DNA of 64,000 nucleotides from Igneacidithiobacillus copahuensis (lineage in GTDB: Bacteria > Pseudomonadota > Gammaproteobacteria > Acidithiobacillales > Acidithiobacillaceae): NCBI RefSeq assembly GCF_018854015.1, contig NZ_JAAXYO010000039.1, positions 1 through 64,000 on the forward strand, in the 5' to 3' direction. Position numbers and translations under genes: made by a program. Under the pieces are notes generated by a model, which saw only the letters and a program-made list of their open reading frames with translations, searched no databases and was not told the DNA's origin. Positions 32,699 through 41,613 of the stretch are shown piece by piece (the stretch's first letter is position 1; each line of letters begins with the position of its first letter).

Positions 32699-35338
32699 TC
32701 AGGAAGCAATCTTCTCGTTAAGCCACGTCCTTGCCTCGGCCATCGCCGCGTCCAGCCCTTCCGCTTGCGCGGCACCGGCCTGAGCCATATCGGGCCGCCC
32801 GCCTCCCTTGCCCCCCAAAGGCTGAGCAACGACATTCACTAGTTCACCCGCATGGACCTTGCCATGCAGATCCTTGCTGACCGCCGCCAAGAGCGACACC
32901 TTGTCATCGGCCACGCCGGCTAGAACGATGATGCCGGAGCTGATTTCCGAGCGCAGACGATCGAGCACCTCGCGCAGGGCCTTGGCATCCATCCCATCCA
33001 GGCGTTGCAACAGAACCGGGACATCCTGAATGCGCTCTACCCGCGCGGCCAGATCGGCACCCGCGCTGGCGGCCAAATCACGCTTGCTGCGCTCCAGTTC
33101 CTTCTCCAGTTGCCGCAAGCGTTCCAGGGTCTGGGCCAGACGCTGATCGAGTTCGGCGGGGGCTGCCTTGAGCAAAGCCGCTGCCCCGCGCAGACGTTCC
33201 TCATCCTGCTGCACACTGCGCAAGGCGGCCTCCCCAACGACGGCCTCGATACGGCGAACCCCCGCGGCGACGGCGGACTCACTCAGAATCCTGAAGAAGC
33301 CGATCTCTCCAAGGGCAGCGACATGGGTACCACCACAAAACTCCAGCGAGTGCTCCCCCATCAGCACAACCCGAACTTCCTCGCCGTATTTCTCGCCAAA
33401 GAGGGCCATGGCGCCCAAGGCCTGGGCCTCGGCCAGGGGCAATACCCGCGTCTCGGCCTGCACATTGGCGCGAATGGCCGCATTTACCTCACGCTCGATG
33501 GCCTGTAACTCCGCCGCCTCCAGAGGCTCGGGATGGCTGAAGTCGAAGCGCAGCCGTTCGGCATTCACCAGCGATCCTTTTTGCTGCACATGGCTGCCCA
33601 AGCGCCGGCGTAGTACCGCATGCAGAAGATGCGTCGCTGAATGGTGCGCGGCGGTGGCAGCGCGGGCGGCGGGATCGACCACTGCCTGCAGGACCTGCCC
33701 GACATGGACGCTGCCACGTTCCAGGGTGCCGATATGCACATGCTGGCTGGGCACCGGCTTTTGCGTGTCCGTCACGGTAAAGAGTATTTCCTGACCATGG
33801 AAGAGCTTGCCGACGTCACCCGCCTGTCCACCCGACTCAGCATAGAATGGCGTCTGATCCAGGATGATCGCGGCGGACTGGCCCGCCGCCAGACTGTCCA
33901 CACTGGCGCCATCGCGCACGATGGCAAGCACGCCCCCGGCCCCATCGCAACCGCCATAGCCCAAAAATTCCGTAGCCGGTAGATGCATGGCCAAATCGTG
34001 ATAGATCTTTTCCGCCTTCACCGCGCCGCTGCCCGACCACGCGGCGCGGGAGCGTTGGCGCTGCTCGGCCAGGGCCGCGTCAAAGCCCGCCATGTCCATC
34101 TCCAGGCCACGCTCACGGGCGATATCGGCGGTCAAATCAACCGGAAAACCGTAGGTATCGGACAGGCGAAAGATGACCTCGCCGGGGATGGGCGCCCCTG
34201 CCGGCAGTTTGGCAATGGCCTCGTCAAGGAGATCGAGCCCGCGCTGTAAGGTCTCGCGGAATTTGTCTTCCTCGCGATGCAGCTGCCGCTCGACCTCGTG
34301 TTGTGCCTGGCGCAGCTCTGGGTAGGCGTCCCCCATGCTGGCAACCAGCGGGGCCACGAGACGATAGAAAAATGCATCCTCGACGCCCAGCTTACGCCCA
34401 TGCCGCACCGCACGGCGGATGATACGCCGCAGCACATAACCACGACCTTCATTGCTCGGCATGACGCCATCGGTGATCAGGAAACTGCAGGCGCGAATGT
34501 GATCGGCCAAGACCCGCAGACTGGTATCACTTTCGGCGCTGGCACCATAAGGGGTAGCGGCAAGCTCTGCCGCGGCGGCGATCAGCACCTGAAAGATGTC
34601 GGTGTCGTAGTTGTTGTGTACGCCCTGCAGGACCGCCGCCAGTCGCTCCAGCCCCATACCGGTGTCGACCGAAGGCTTGGGCAAGGGCGTGAGCTTGCCC
34701 GAACTATCCCGGTCGTATTGCATGAAAACCAGATTCCAGATCTCGATATAGCGGTCACCGTCGGCATCGGGGCTTCCGGGCGGACCGCCAGGGATTTCCG
34801 CGCCATGATCGTAAAAAATCTCGGAACAGGGACCGCAGGGGCCGGTATCGCCCATACTCCAGAAGTTGTCCTTGTCGCCGCAGCGGGAGAAACGCGTTGC
34901 GTCGACTTTCATCTCGTCGAGCCAGATCGCGGCCGCTTCGTCATCCTTTTCGTAGACCGTCACCCAGAGTTTTTCGGCTGGCAGTCCCAGGGTCTCGGTG
35001 AGGAAACGCCAGGCAAACCGGATGGCTTCCCGCTTGAAGTAATCGCCAAAAGAGAAATTACCGAGCATCTCGAAGAAGGTATGGTGCCGTGCGGTGTACC
35101 CTACATTTTCGAGATCGTTGTGCTTGCCGCCGGCGCGCATGCAGCGCTGGGTGGAGACGGCCCGCGCATAGGGGCGCTGCTCCAGTCCCAGAAAGGTATC
35201 CTTGAACTGCACCATACCCGCATTGGTGAAGAGCAGCGTCGGGTCATTACGCGGCACCAGCGGGCTGCTGGGGACGATCTGATGCCCTTGGCTGGCAAAA
35301 AACTCCAGAAAAGCGGTACGGATGGCTGCTGACTTCAT
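32699..35338 (-). CDS. alaS: Alanyl-tRNA synthetase
   Basis: 879 residues from ATG 35338, with AGGGAG upstream. The catalytic N-terminal domain carries PSSPLVPRNDPTLLFTNAGM, RHHTFFEMLGNFSFGDYF and GDTGPCGPCSEIFYDHG. The editing domain has the zinc-binding HSATHLLHAVLRRRLG and EFCGGTHVAALGEIG. The C-Ala domain ends GGGRPDMAQAGA. All class II and editing motifs are present, so it should charge tRNA-Ala with proofreading of Ser and Gly. It lies 29 bases after recX in the thiL-cinA-recA-recX-alaS arrangement. Confidence 0.98.
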   Translation of the reverse strand: MKSAAIRTAFLEFFASQGHQIVPSSPLVPRNDPTLLFTNAGMVQFKDTFLGLEQRPYARAVSTQRCMRAGGKHNDLENVGYTARHHTFFEMLGNFSFGDYFKREAIRFAWRFLTETLGLPAEKLWVTVYEKDDEAAAIWLDEMKVDATRFSRCGDKDNFWSMGDTGPCGPCSEIFYDHGAEIPGGPPGSPDADGDRYIEIWNLVFMQYDRDSSGKLTPLPKPSVDTGMGLERLAAVLQGVHNNYDTDIFQVLIAAAAELAATPYGASAESDTSLRVLADHIRACSFLITDGVMPSNEGRGYVLRRIIRRAVRHGRKLGVEDAFFYRLVAPLVASMGDAYPELRQAQHEVERQLHREEDKFRETLQRGLDLLDEAIAKLPAGAPIPGEVIFRLSDTYGFPVDLTADIARERGLEMDMAGFDAALAEQRQRSRAAWSGSGAVKAEKIYHDLAMHLPATEFLGYGGCDGAGGVLAIVRDGASVDSLAAGQSAAIILDQTPFYAESGGQAGDVGKLFHGQEILFTVTDTQKPVPSQHVHIGTLERGSVHVGQVLQAVVDPAARAATAAHHSATHLLHAVLRRRLGSHVQQKGSLVNAERLRFDFSHPEPLEAAELQAIEREVNAAIRANVQAETRVLPLAEAQALGAMALFGEKYGEEVRVVLMGEHSLEFCGGTHVAALGEIGFFRILSESAVAAGVRRIEAVVGEAALRSVQQDEERLRGAAALLKAAPAELDQRLAQTLERLRQLEKELERSKRDLAASAGADLAARVERIQDVPVLLQRLDGMDAKALREVLDRLRSEISSGIIVLAGVADDKVSLLAAVSKDLHGKVHAGELVNVVAQPLGGKGGGRPDMAQAGAAQAEGLDAAMAEARTWLNEKIAS

Positions 35339-35367
35339 GTGACTCCCTGAACGATACTCGGCGGGGC

Positions 35368-35826
35368 TCACTCCCCATCCGCGAAAAAATCTTCTCCGGC
35401 CAACGCCTTGCGAATCAAATCGGGAGGAAAGCCCCGCCCCTGTAAAAAACGCGCCCGGCGTGCCCATTCCTTGGCGTCGCCAGGTGCCTGCTCACCAAAA
35501 CGCTTCTGCAGCACCTGCCGCGCCCGTGCCAGCCAATCGACCTCCGCCAGCAAGACGCGGTCATCGCCTGCACCACTCGCGCGCCAGTCCTGCGCCACCC
35601 GCACGGGGCCCTGACCACGCGCGGCTCGACTGCGCATCCGCGCCTCACGGTAGCGGGCATCGCTCAGATATCCGCGCCCTTCCAAACTTGTAAGGACCGC
35701 ATCCACCGCCTCAGCGGCGAAGCCGGACTGCCGCACGAGGCGAGATCGTAACTCGGCGCGGGCGTATTCTCGGCGCGCCAGCAATCGCAGGGCTGCGGCC
35801 TCGATGGCCGCCTCCCCGTCACTCAT
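35368..35826 (-). CDS. recX: Recombination regulator RecX
   Basis: 152 residues, normal for RecX. The start at 35826 overlaps the recA stop by 4 bases (ATGA). It is made of tandem three-helix repeats: ALRLLARREYARAELRSRL, LEGRGYLSDARYREAR, and the C-terminal KEWARRARFLQGRGFPPDLIRKAL. RecX binds RecA filaments and limits recombinase activity. Its coupling to recA fits dosage control. Confidence 0.95.
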   Translation of the reverse strand: MSDGEAAIEAAALRLLARREYARAELRSRLVRQSGFAAEAVDAVLTSLEGRGYLSDARYREARMRSRAARGQGPVRVAQDWRASGAGDDRVLLAEVDWLARARQVLQKRFGEQAPGDAKEWARRARFLQGRGFPPDLIRKALAGEDFFADGE

Positions 35827-36863
35827 GCCTCGGCTTCGGCGAGCCCCGGAACCTCTTCGGCAAAGGCCAGCGGGTGACCCAGGGCCGCGGCACGCACTTT
35901 GTCCTCGATGGTCTTGGCTACCTCCGGATGCTCTTTCAGATACTGGCGGGCGTTTTCCTTGCCCTGCCCGATCCGCTCCGTACCGTAGCTGTACCAAGCC
36001 CCGCTCTTTTCCAAAATGTCGAACTTGACACCCAGATCGACCAGCTCCGACAGACGCGAAATGCCTTCGCCGTAATAGATGGCGAACTCCGCCTCGCGAA
36101 AGGGAGGAGCCACCTTGTTTTTGACCACCTTCACCCGGGTATCGTTACCAAGGACCTCGTCGCCCTTCTTGATGGCGCCAATGCGGCGGATATCCAGCCG
36201 TACCGAGGCGTAAAACTTGAGGGCATTGCCGCCGGTGGTGGTTTCCGGGCTGCCATACATGACACCGATTTTCATGCGGATCTGGTTGATGAAAATGACC
36301 AAAGTATTGGTACGCGAGATGTTGGCGGTGAGTTTGCGCAGCGCCTGGCTCATCAGACGCGCCTGCAGACCGACGTGCGAATCGCCCATCTCGCCCTCGA
36401 TTTCCGCCTTGGGAGTCAGGGCGGCCACAGAATCAATGACAATGAGATCGACGGCACCGGAGCGCACCAGCATATCGGCAATCTCCAGCGCCTGTTCGCC
36501 GGTATCCGGCTGTGAGATGAGGAGATTTTCGAGATCCACCCCGAGCTTCTGCGCGTAGGTGGGATCGAGGGCATGTTCGGCATCGATGAAGGCCGCGGTA
36601 CCGCCGGCGGCCTGACAACTAGCGATGGCGTGCAGGGTCAGGGTCGTTTTGCCGGAGGATTCCGGCCCATAGATCTCGACGATACGCCCACGCGGCAGCC
36701 CGCCGACGCCCAAGGCCAGATCCAACCCCAGGGAACCCGTGGAATAGACGGCAATGTCCTTGACGGCGCTCTGCTCGCCCAGGCGCATGATGGCACCCTT
36801 GCCAAACTGGCGGTCGATTTGCGACAGGGCCGCGGCCAGCGCCTTGCTCCGTTGATCATCCAT
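35823..36863 (-). CDS. recA: Recombinase RecA
   Basis: 346 residues. Walker A is GPESSGKTTLT (about 68-78), MAW-type loops include the L2 region (FINQIRMKIGVMYGSPETTTGGNALKFYAS), and the DNA-binding L1 loop (ALTPKAEIEGEMGDSHVGLQARLM) is intact. The C-terminal acidic tail is short. It drives strand exchange and SOS induction. It follows the cinA-like gene by 33 bases. No LexA box was found immediately upstream, so it may be read from thiL/cinA or from a promoter inside cinA. Confidence 0.98.
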   Translation of the reverse strand: MDDQRSKALAAALSQIDRQFGKGAIMRLGEQSAVKDIAVYSTGSLGLDLALGVGGLPRGRIVEIYGPESSGKTTLTLHAIASCQAAGGTAAFIDAEHALDPTYAQKLGVDLENLLISQPDTGEQALEIADMLVRSGAVDLIVIDSVAALTPKAEIEGEMGDSHVGLQARLMSQALRKLTANISRTNTLVIFINQIRMKIGVMYGSPETTTGGNALKFYASVRLDIRRIGAIKKGDEVLGNDTRVKVVKNKVAPPFREAEFAIYYGEGISRLSELVDLGVKFDILEKSGAWYSYGTERIGQGKENARQYLKEHPEVAKTIEDKVRAAALGHPLAFAEEVPGLAEAEA

Positions 36864-36896
36864 CTTGCCATCTCCTCGTTGGGGTACCCGGGCATT

Positions 36897-37757
36897 CTAC
36901 CCGAGGGATTCGCTCAGACCAATCTTGGGATGCTCACTCTCTGCCAGCAAACCCAACAAGCCACCGATGGCGACCGAGCCGGCAGCATATTGCACTGCCC
37001 AGCGATCACCGGCGAAGAGCAACGTGCACACCTGCCGTCGGCTGCGGCTTGCCCAGCCCAGACAGACGGTGCCTACCGGTTTGCCGGGCACCGCGCCGCC
37101 GGGGCCGGCAATACCGCTGACCGCAACGGCAAGGTCGGCATGACGCAGGGCACCATCGAGCATCTCGCCAACCACGGCCTCGGAGACCGCACCATGCGCC
37201 TGCAGTGTCTCGCCCGAGACCCCCAGCATCTCTTCCTTGGCGGCATTGCTGTACACCACAAAACCCTGGCGCAACACTGCAGACGATCCCGGCAAGGCGG
37301 CAATGCGCGCGGCAATTCCGCCAGCGGTGCAGGACTCCGCCGTCGCCAACTGCCAGCCGCGGCTCGCGGCCCAGCGCAACAAGGCCCACTCCGGCGGCGC
37401 CAGATCCAGTACCAGTCCGTCCCCATTTCCCACCCAGATTTCTCCCGGCAAAGCGGCGTCCGCTGGGGTCACGCCAAAGCGGGTGCGCGGCATTGCCGCA
37501 AGCGGCCAGTGGCGACACAGATATTCTGCAAGCCTCGACCAGTCTAGGGGGTCGAGAAGGGCTCCACCGGCGGCTTGCCAGGCAGCGGCATTGGCAAAGT
37601 CTCCCAGGGCCACGCCAATCACAGCATTCAATGGTAGCTCGCGGCACAGGGTCAAACGCACGGGCTGCCCCGCCCCCTCGATCCAGGCCGCCACCCGTTG
37701 CGCCATAGGCAAGGCAGCGGGGTGCAGAGGGAGATAAATCGGCAATTCAGAGTGCAT
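36897..37757 (-). CDS. CinA/PncC-type nicotinamide-nucleotide amidohydrolase with an atypical N-terminus
   Basis: 286 residues from ATG 37757, which lies inside thiL (11-base overlap). The C-terminal half (about 125-280) is a clear CinA amidohydrolase domain: QLATAESCTAGGIAARIA, VVYSNAAKEEMLGV, VSGIAGPGG and KPVGTVCLGWAS. It hydrolyses NMN to NaMN in pyridine nucleotide salvage. The first about 120 residues do not look like the MoCF-like domain of full-length CinA, nor is this a bare PncC (about 160 residues). They contain LPLHPAALPMAQRVAAWIEG and GEIWVGNGDGLVLDLAPPEW. Position before recA is the classical cinA-recA order. Confidence 0.85.
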   Translation of the reverse strand: MHSELPIYLPLHPAALPMAQRVAAWIEGAGQPVRLTLCRELPLNAVIGVALGDFANAAAWQAAGGALLDPLDWSRLAEYLCRHWPLAAMPRTRFGVTPADAALPGEIWVGNGDGLVLDLAPPEWALLRWAASRGWQLATAESCTAGGIAARIAALPGSSAVLRQGFVVYSNAAKEEMLGVSGETLQAHGAVSEAVVGEMLDGALRHADLAVAVSGIAGPGGAVPGKPVGTVCLGWASRSRRQVCTLLFAGDRWAVQYAAGSVAIGGLLGLLAESEHPKIGLSESLG

Positions 37758-38751
37758 GCTCGTGCCCCCATTGTGTCGGCAACGGTCGTTCTTCGCCCTG
37801 CCAGAAAAGCCGCACACCCGCCGCAGGCGGCAGAATCCGCCCTACCCTGCACAAGGGCGTCGCTGTCCGCCGCGCCGCGTCCTGCAGCTCGCCGGCCAGG
37901 GAGGGCGGCGCGCAAAGGATCAACTCGTAATCGTCGCCACCGGTGAGGGCCGTGCGCGACAGTCGTTCCCCATCCTCCGCCACCCACTCCGCCACCGGCG
38001 GACTCAGGGGCAGGCACTCGGCATCGATGCGCGCACCGACCCGCGAAGCGCGCAAAATATGGCCCAGATCCGCGAGAAAGCCATCCGAAACATCCTGAGC
38101 GCAAAGGGCGCGCAAGCGTTGCGCCGCCCGGGCAAAGGCAAGACGCGGCGTAGGACGCAAGCGTCGTTGCTCCAGCCAGTCGGCCCCTGCCAGGGGCGGG
38201 TTCTCCTCGCCCCGGCGTGCGGCAAAGGCACGCTCCAGGGCCAGTGCCGCATCGCCCAGGGTGCCGGTCACATAGATGTCGTCCCCCGGCTGCGCCGCGT
38301 CCCTCTGCAAGGCCGGCCCACTGAGCAGTCCCAGGGCAGTCACCGTCACGGTCAGCGGCCCATCGCTGGCCACCGTATCGCCGCCCACCAGACGCACGGC
38401 AGAAGCAGATGCAAGGGCCTGCCAGCCACGCACAAAGTCGGCACGCCAGGCAGCCGTCGCCAACCCAGCCGGCAAAGCCAGATTGAGCAAGGTCCAGCGC
38501 GGCTCAGCGCCCATGGCGGCAAGGTCACTGAGGTTGACGGCCAGCGCCTTCCAGGCCAGATCCGCGGCGTTCACGTCGGCAAAAAAATGCCGCCCGGCTA
38601 CCAGGGTATCGGTACAGGCCACCAGCGACCGTCCGCCACAATCGAGCACCGCCGCGTCATCGCCAATGCCAATCAGGGTACCATCCCCAGACCGCCCCTG
38701 GCCCAGGGCATCCCGCAGTTCGGCAATCAGGGTAAACTCACCGGCGGGCAT
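37747..38751 (-). CDS. thiL: Thiamine-monophosphate kinase
   Basis: 334 residues of the PurM-like ATP-grasp-unrelated superfamily: N-terminal GEFTLIAELRDALGQG, GIGDDAAVL, CTDTLVAGRHFF with the Mg-binding aspartates, NLSDLAAMGAEPRW, GGDTVAS, DVSDGFLADLGHILRAS and GGDDYELILCAPP. It phosphorylates thiamine monophosphate to the cofactor thiamine diphosphate. It starts the minus-strand thiL-cinA-recA-recX-alaS series and is divergent from gluQ. Other thiamine genes (thiS, thiG) lie 20 kb away. Confidence 0.96.
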   Translation of the reverse strand: MPAGEFTLIAELRDALGQGRSGDGTLIGIGDDAAVLDCGGRSLVACTDTLVAGRHFFADVNAADLAWKALAVNLSDLAAMGAEPRWTLLNLALPAGLATAAWRADFVRGWQALASASAVRLVGGDTVASDGPLTVTVTALGLLSGPALQRDAAQPGDDIYVTGTLGDAALALERAFAARRGEENPPLAGADWLEQRRLRPTPRLAFARAAQRLRALCAQDVSDGFLADLGHILRASRVGARIDAECLPLSPPVAEWVAEDGERLSRTALTGGDDYELILCAPPSLAGELQDAARRTATPLCRVGRILPPAAGVRLFWQGEERPLPTQWGHEHAL

Positions 38752-38840
38752 TCAGATAACGCCCCAACAGATATTCAGTATTTCGCTGCGAACAGGGTAT
38801 GCTGGCATGTACGGCTGTTTCCTCTTTCGCGTTTGCAACG

Positions 38841-39707
38841 ATGTCCACAGACTCCCGCAACAATCTACCGATTCGCCCGGCGCAAGTCATTACCGGCCGC
38901 TTTGCGCCAAGTCCCAGCGGACCCTTGCATGCGGGCTCGGCACTGGCAGCCATTGGCAGTTTCCTGAGCGCCAAATCCCAGGGGGGACGATGGCTGCTGC
39001 GTATCGATGACATCGATAGCACCCGTTGTCGGCCAGAGGCTGCCGGGCAGATTCTGCGGCAGTTGGACTCCCTCGGACTCACATGGGACGGCACCCTTCG
39101 CTACCAATCGCAATACCGGGATCAATACACCGCAGCGCTGCAACGGCTGCGCGAGCAAGGGCTTGCCTACCCCTGCGACTGTACCCGACAAAGCCTCGCC
39201 CACCAACCCTGTAGCTGTCGCAGCCAGCCGCCACGTAGCCCCCGGGCCTGGCGGCTGGATTTGCACACCCTACTTCGCGCCCCCTGGCAAGATCGCTACC
39301 TGGGTACCCAGCAATTCATTCCTCCCGAGCAGCCCCCGGTCCTGTTGCGTGCCGATGGGCCGTTTGCCTATCTCCTCTGCTGCGTGGTGGATGATGCCGA
39401 ACAGGGAATTACCGAGGTGGTCCGCGGGGCCGACCTGACGGCCATCACCCCTCTACAGCAGTACCTGCAAAGGCAACTGGGATTACCGTCGCCCCAATAT
39501 GGTCACCTACCCTTACTCTATGATGCCAATGGCAAAAAACTCTCCAAAAGCGACAGCGCCGCAGCCTTTGATGCCAGAATCGTCTGGGAACAGAGCCTGC
39601 AGGCGCTGGGTTGGGAAACTCCCGCCGATTTGCACGGCGCAAGCCCCGACGACTGGCGCGACTGGGCCCTGGCCGAATGGGCCAGACGCTGGGATGTGTT
39701 GGAATGA
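38841..39707 (+). CDS. gluQ: Glutamyl-Q tRNA(Asp) synthetase
   Basis: 288 residues from ATG 38841; ATG 38799 would add 14 residues and no ribosome site decides. Class I motifs: GRFAPSPSGPLHAGSALAA (HIGH-like) and KKLSKS (KMSKS). A zinc-binding CDC...CSC cluster sits in TRQSLAHQ context, and there is no anticodon-binding domain, so length and features match GluQRS rather than GltX. It attaches Glu to queuosine of tRNA-Asp. It is divergent from thiL, with an 89-base shared region. Confidence 0.93.
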   Translation: MSTDSRNNLPIRPAQVITGRFAPSPSGPLHAGSALAAIGSFLSAKSQGGRWLLRIDDIDSTRCRPEAAGQILRQLDSLGLTWDGTLRYQSQYRDQYTAALQRLREQGLAYPCDCTRQSLAHQPCSCRSQPPRSPRAWRLDLHTLLRAPWQDRYLGTQQFIPPEQPPVLLRADGPFAYLLCCVVDDAEQGITEVVRGADLTAITPLQQYLQRQLGLPSPQYGHLPLLYDANGKKLSKSDSAAAFDARIVWEQSLQALGWETPADLHGASPDDWRDWALAEWARRWDVLE

Positions 39708-39770
39708 TTCTGTGGCGATGATTTGGGGTATCTGCGGGAATAGGTTTATGGTAGCCAAGGTCAAGCGCAG

Positions 39771-40292
39771 ATGAGCGGAAAGATGCGGAAAACGCGGGGT
39801 TTGCCAAGGTACATGGTCCTGATGAGTGCCTGCTGGTTGGCGATGCCAGTCCTGGCACCCTCGGCGCTTGCGCTGCCCATTTACCGCTGGGTCTCGCCCG
39901 AGGGCGTGGTCAGCTTTGGCAACCGGCCACCCAAGGATGCCAGAGACGTGCAAAAAATCGGTGAGCAGAGTCCCATATCGGCCACTCCACCGGCGCCCGT
40001 CGTGATGCAACCCGCGCGAAAAGCGGAGCAAACAGAGCAGAAAATTGCCAGGGACGAGGAGCTTGCCGCCAAACTCAACCTGCTACGCGCTCTAGAAAAC
40101 TATCTCGGACAACGGCAGCCACAGATCATCCATGAAGACCGCGGCCCGTCGCTCTTTCTCTATCCGTCCTACCCCTACCAACCCCACCCCGGGCCACCCA
40201 GGCCACGCCCGCCACAATCGCCAACGGTAAACAACGGGCTGCCGCAAATCGCGCCGTGGTACACCGGTCCCTGGCCGCGGCAGACACCCTGA
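39771..40292 (+). CDS. Exported DUF4124-domain protein
   Basis: 173 residues. An N-terminal signal peptide or anchor (about 14-34) is followed by a DUF4124 motif (LPIYRWVSPEGVVSFGNRPP, about 36-55), a predicted coiled segment (about 83-112), and a proline-rich C-terminus (HPGPPRPRPPQSP). DUF4124 proteins are common periplasmic or envelope proteins with no assigned activity. It is convergent with pilC (23-base gap). Confidence 0.8.
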   Translation: MSGKMRKTRGLPRYMVLMSACWLAMPVLAPSALALPIYRWVSPEGVVSFGNRPPKDARDVQKIGEQSPISATPPAPVVMQPARKAEQTEQKIARDEELAAKLNLLRALENYLGQRQPQIIHEDRGPSLFLYPSYPYQPHPGPPRPRPPQSPTVNNGLPQIAPWYTGPWPRQTP

Positions 40293-40315
40293 GTCAGAGC
40301 ACGCCGAGCAGGGGC

Positions 40316-41572
40316 TTACCCGCCGTGGGTCACGACCGCGCCCATCTTGAAGATCGGCATATACATGGCCACCACCAGGGTACCCACCACGATACCCAGG
40401 ATGACCATGATGATCGGCTCCATGAGGGTTGACATGCGATTGACGGCCTCGTTTACCTCGTTTTCATAGAAATCCGCGACCTTGCCCGACATCACCTCGA
40501 CGGCACCGGTCTCTTCACCAATGGCAAGCATCTGCGTGGCCATCAAGGGAAACACCCCATCTTCCTTGAGCTTGGTAGAGATACGCCCGCCCGCGGCAAC
40601 ATCGGCGCGGGCATTGAGCACGCTCTTTTCGATGATGGCGTTATTGGATACCCGGGAAAGGGTATCCAGGGCATCGAGAATGGGTACACCGGCAGCCTGC
40701 ATGGTCGAGAGCGTGCGATTGAAACGAGCCACCGCACCCTTCAGCAAAATATCGCCCAAGACCGGAATTTTCAGGGCATAGCGATCGACAAACACCTTGA
40801 ATTTGTCACTGCGCCGGTAGGCATAGCGAAACAGAAACACTGCAGCGATGGGCACTACCACCACGATGTACCAGTGCCCGCGCATCCAGTTGGAAATATT
40901 GATGACCACCTGGGTCAACAGCGGCAGGGTCGCGCCAAAGCTACTGAAAAGGTTCGCGAAGACGGGAATCACGAAGATCATCAGGATGACCACCACGACG
41001 ATCATGACGGTAATGATCGCAGCCGGGTAGAACATCGCGGACTTGACCTTTTTGGTCAGGGCCAGACTCTTTTCACGGTAATCCGCCAGACGCAGCAGGA
41101 TGGTATCGAGAATACCGCCCTGCTCGCCCGCCGCTACCAGTGAAACGAAGAGGCGATCAAAGTATTTGGGATAGTGCGCCAGAGACTGCGACAGGGATTC
41201 GCCTTCGTTCAGATGGCGCAAAATGCCCTTGAGCAACTTGCGCATACCGGGCTGGGAGGTGGCCGAGACCAGCAACTCGAAACTCTGCACCAGGGGTACG
41301 CCCGCATTGATCATGGTGGAAAGCTGACGCACCATGACCACCAGACTGGCTTCCTTGATTCCCTCCCCGCCCAGGAGCGGCTTGGGCGCCTTTTTGACCA
41401 CGATGGGGGTAAGCCCCGCCCGCCGCAAGCTAGCCTTGACCACGTTAGCCGAGGCCGCCGTCATCTCGCCTTTTTGCCGCGTGCGTCCATCTGCGGTCTT
41501 GGCTTCCCAAACGAACTCGGTCAAATTGACCTTTTCCGTTTGCCGTTGCTGTCCCTTCACGGCGGTTGCCAT
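40316..41572 (-). CDS. pilC: Type IV pilus/type II secretion inner-membrane platform protein PilC (GspF family)
   Basis: 418 residues with two GspF domains (about 75-200 and 280-405), each ending in membrane segments. Typical stretches are FVWEAKTADGRTRQKGEM, MVRQLSTMINAGVPLVQSFELL, VAAGEQGGILDTILLRLADYREK and MLAIGEETGAVEVMSGKVADFYENEV. The final hydrophobic segment is about 380-400. It anchors pilus assembly at the inner membrane. PilB and PilD, usual neighbours, are absent here. The PilZ gene immediately upstream (41 bases) could make this a small c-di-GMP/pilus operon. Confidence 0.95.
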   Translation of the reverse strand: MATAVKGQQRQTEKVNLTEFVWEAKTADGRTRQKGEMTAASANVVKASLRRAGLTPIVVKKAPKPLLGGEGIKEASLVVMVRQLSTMINAGVPLVQSFELLVSATSQPGMRKLLKGILRHLNEGESLSQSLAHYPKYFDRLFVSLVAAGEQGGILDTILLRLADYREKSLALTKKVKSAMFYPAAIITVMIVVVVILMIFVIPVFANLFSSFGATLPLLTQVVINISNWMRGHWYIVVVVPIAAVFLFRYAYRRSDKFKVFVDRYALKIPVLGDILLKGAVARFNRTLSTMQAAGVPILDALDTLSRVSNNAIIEKSVLNARADVAAGGRISTKLKEDGVFPLMATQMLAIGEETGAVEVMSGKVADFYENEVNEAVNRMSTLMEPIIMVILGIVVGTLVVAMYMPIFKMGAVVTHGG

Positions 41573-41613
41573 ACCTGTCTCCCCGCTTACCCCGTTTCTC
41601 TTGCCCGAGGCAA

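Noticed and set aside
34277..35332. 351-codon plus-strand frame opposite alaS
   Set aside because: It overlaps the catalytic domain of alaS and has no recognisable domains or ribosome site; a codon-bias shadow.
36864..36896. LexA/SOS box directly before recA
   Set aside because: The 33-base gap has no CTG-N10-CAG type palindrome. Any SOS promoter would have to be further upstream and was not found by eye near thiL.
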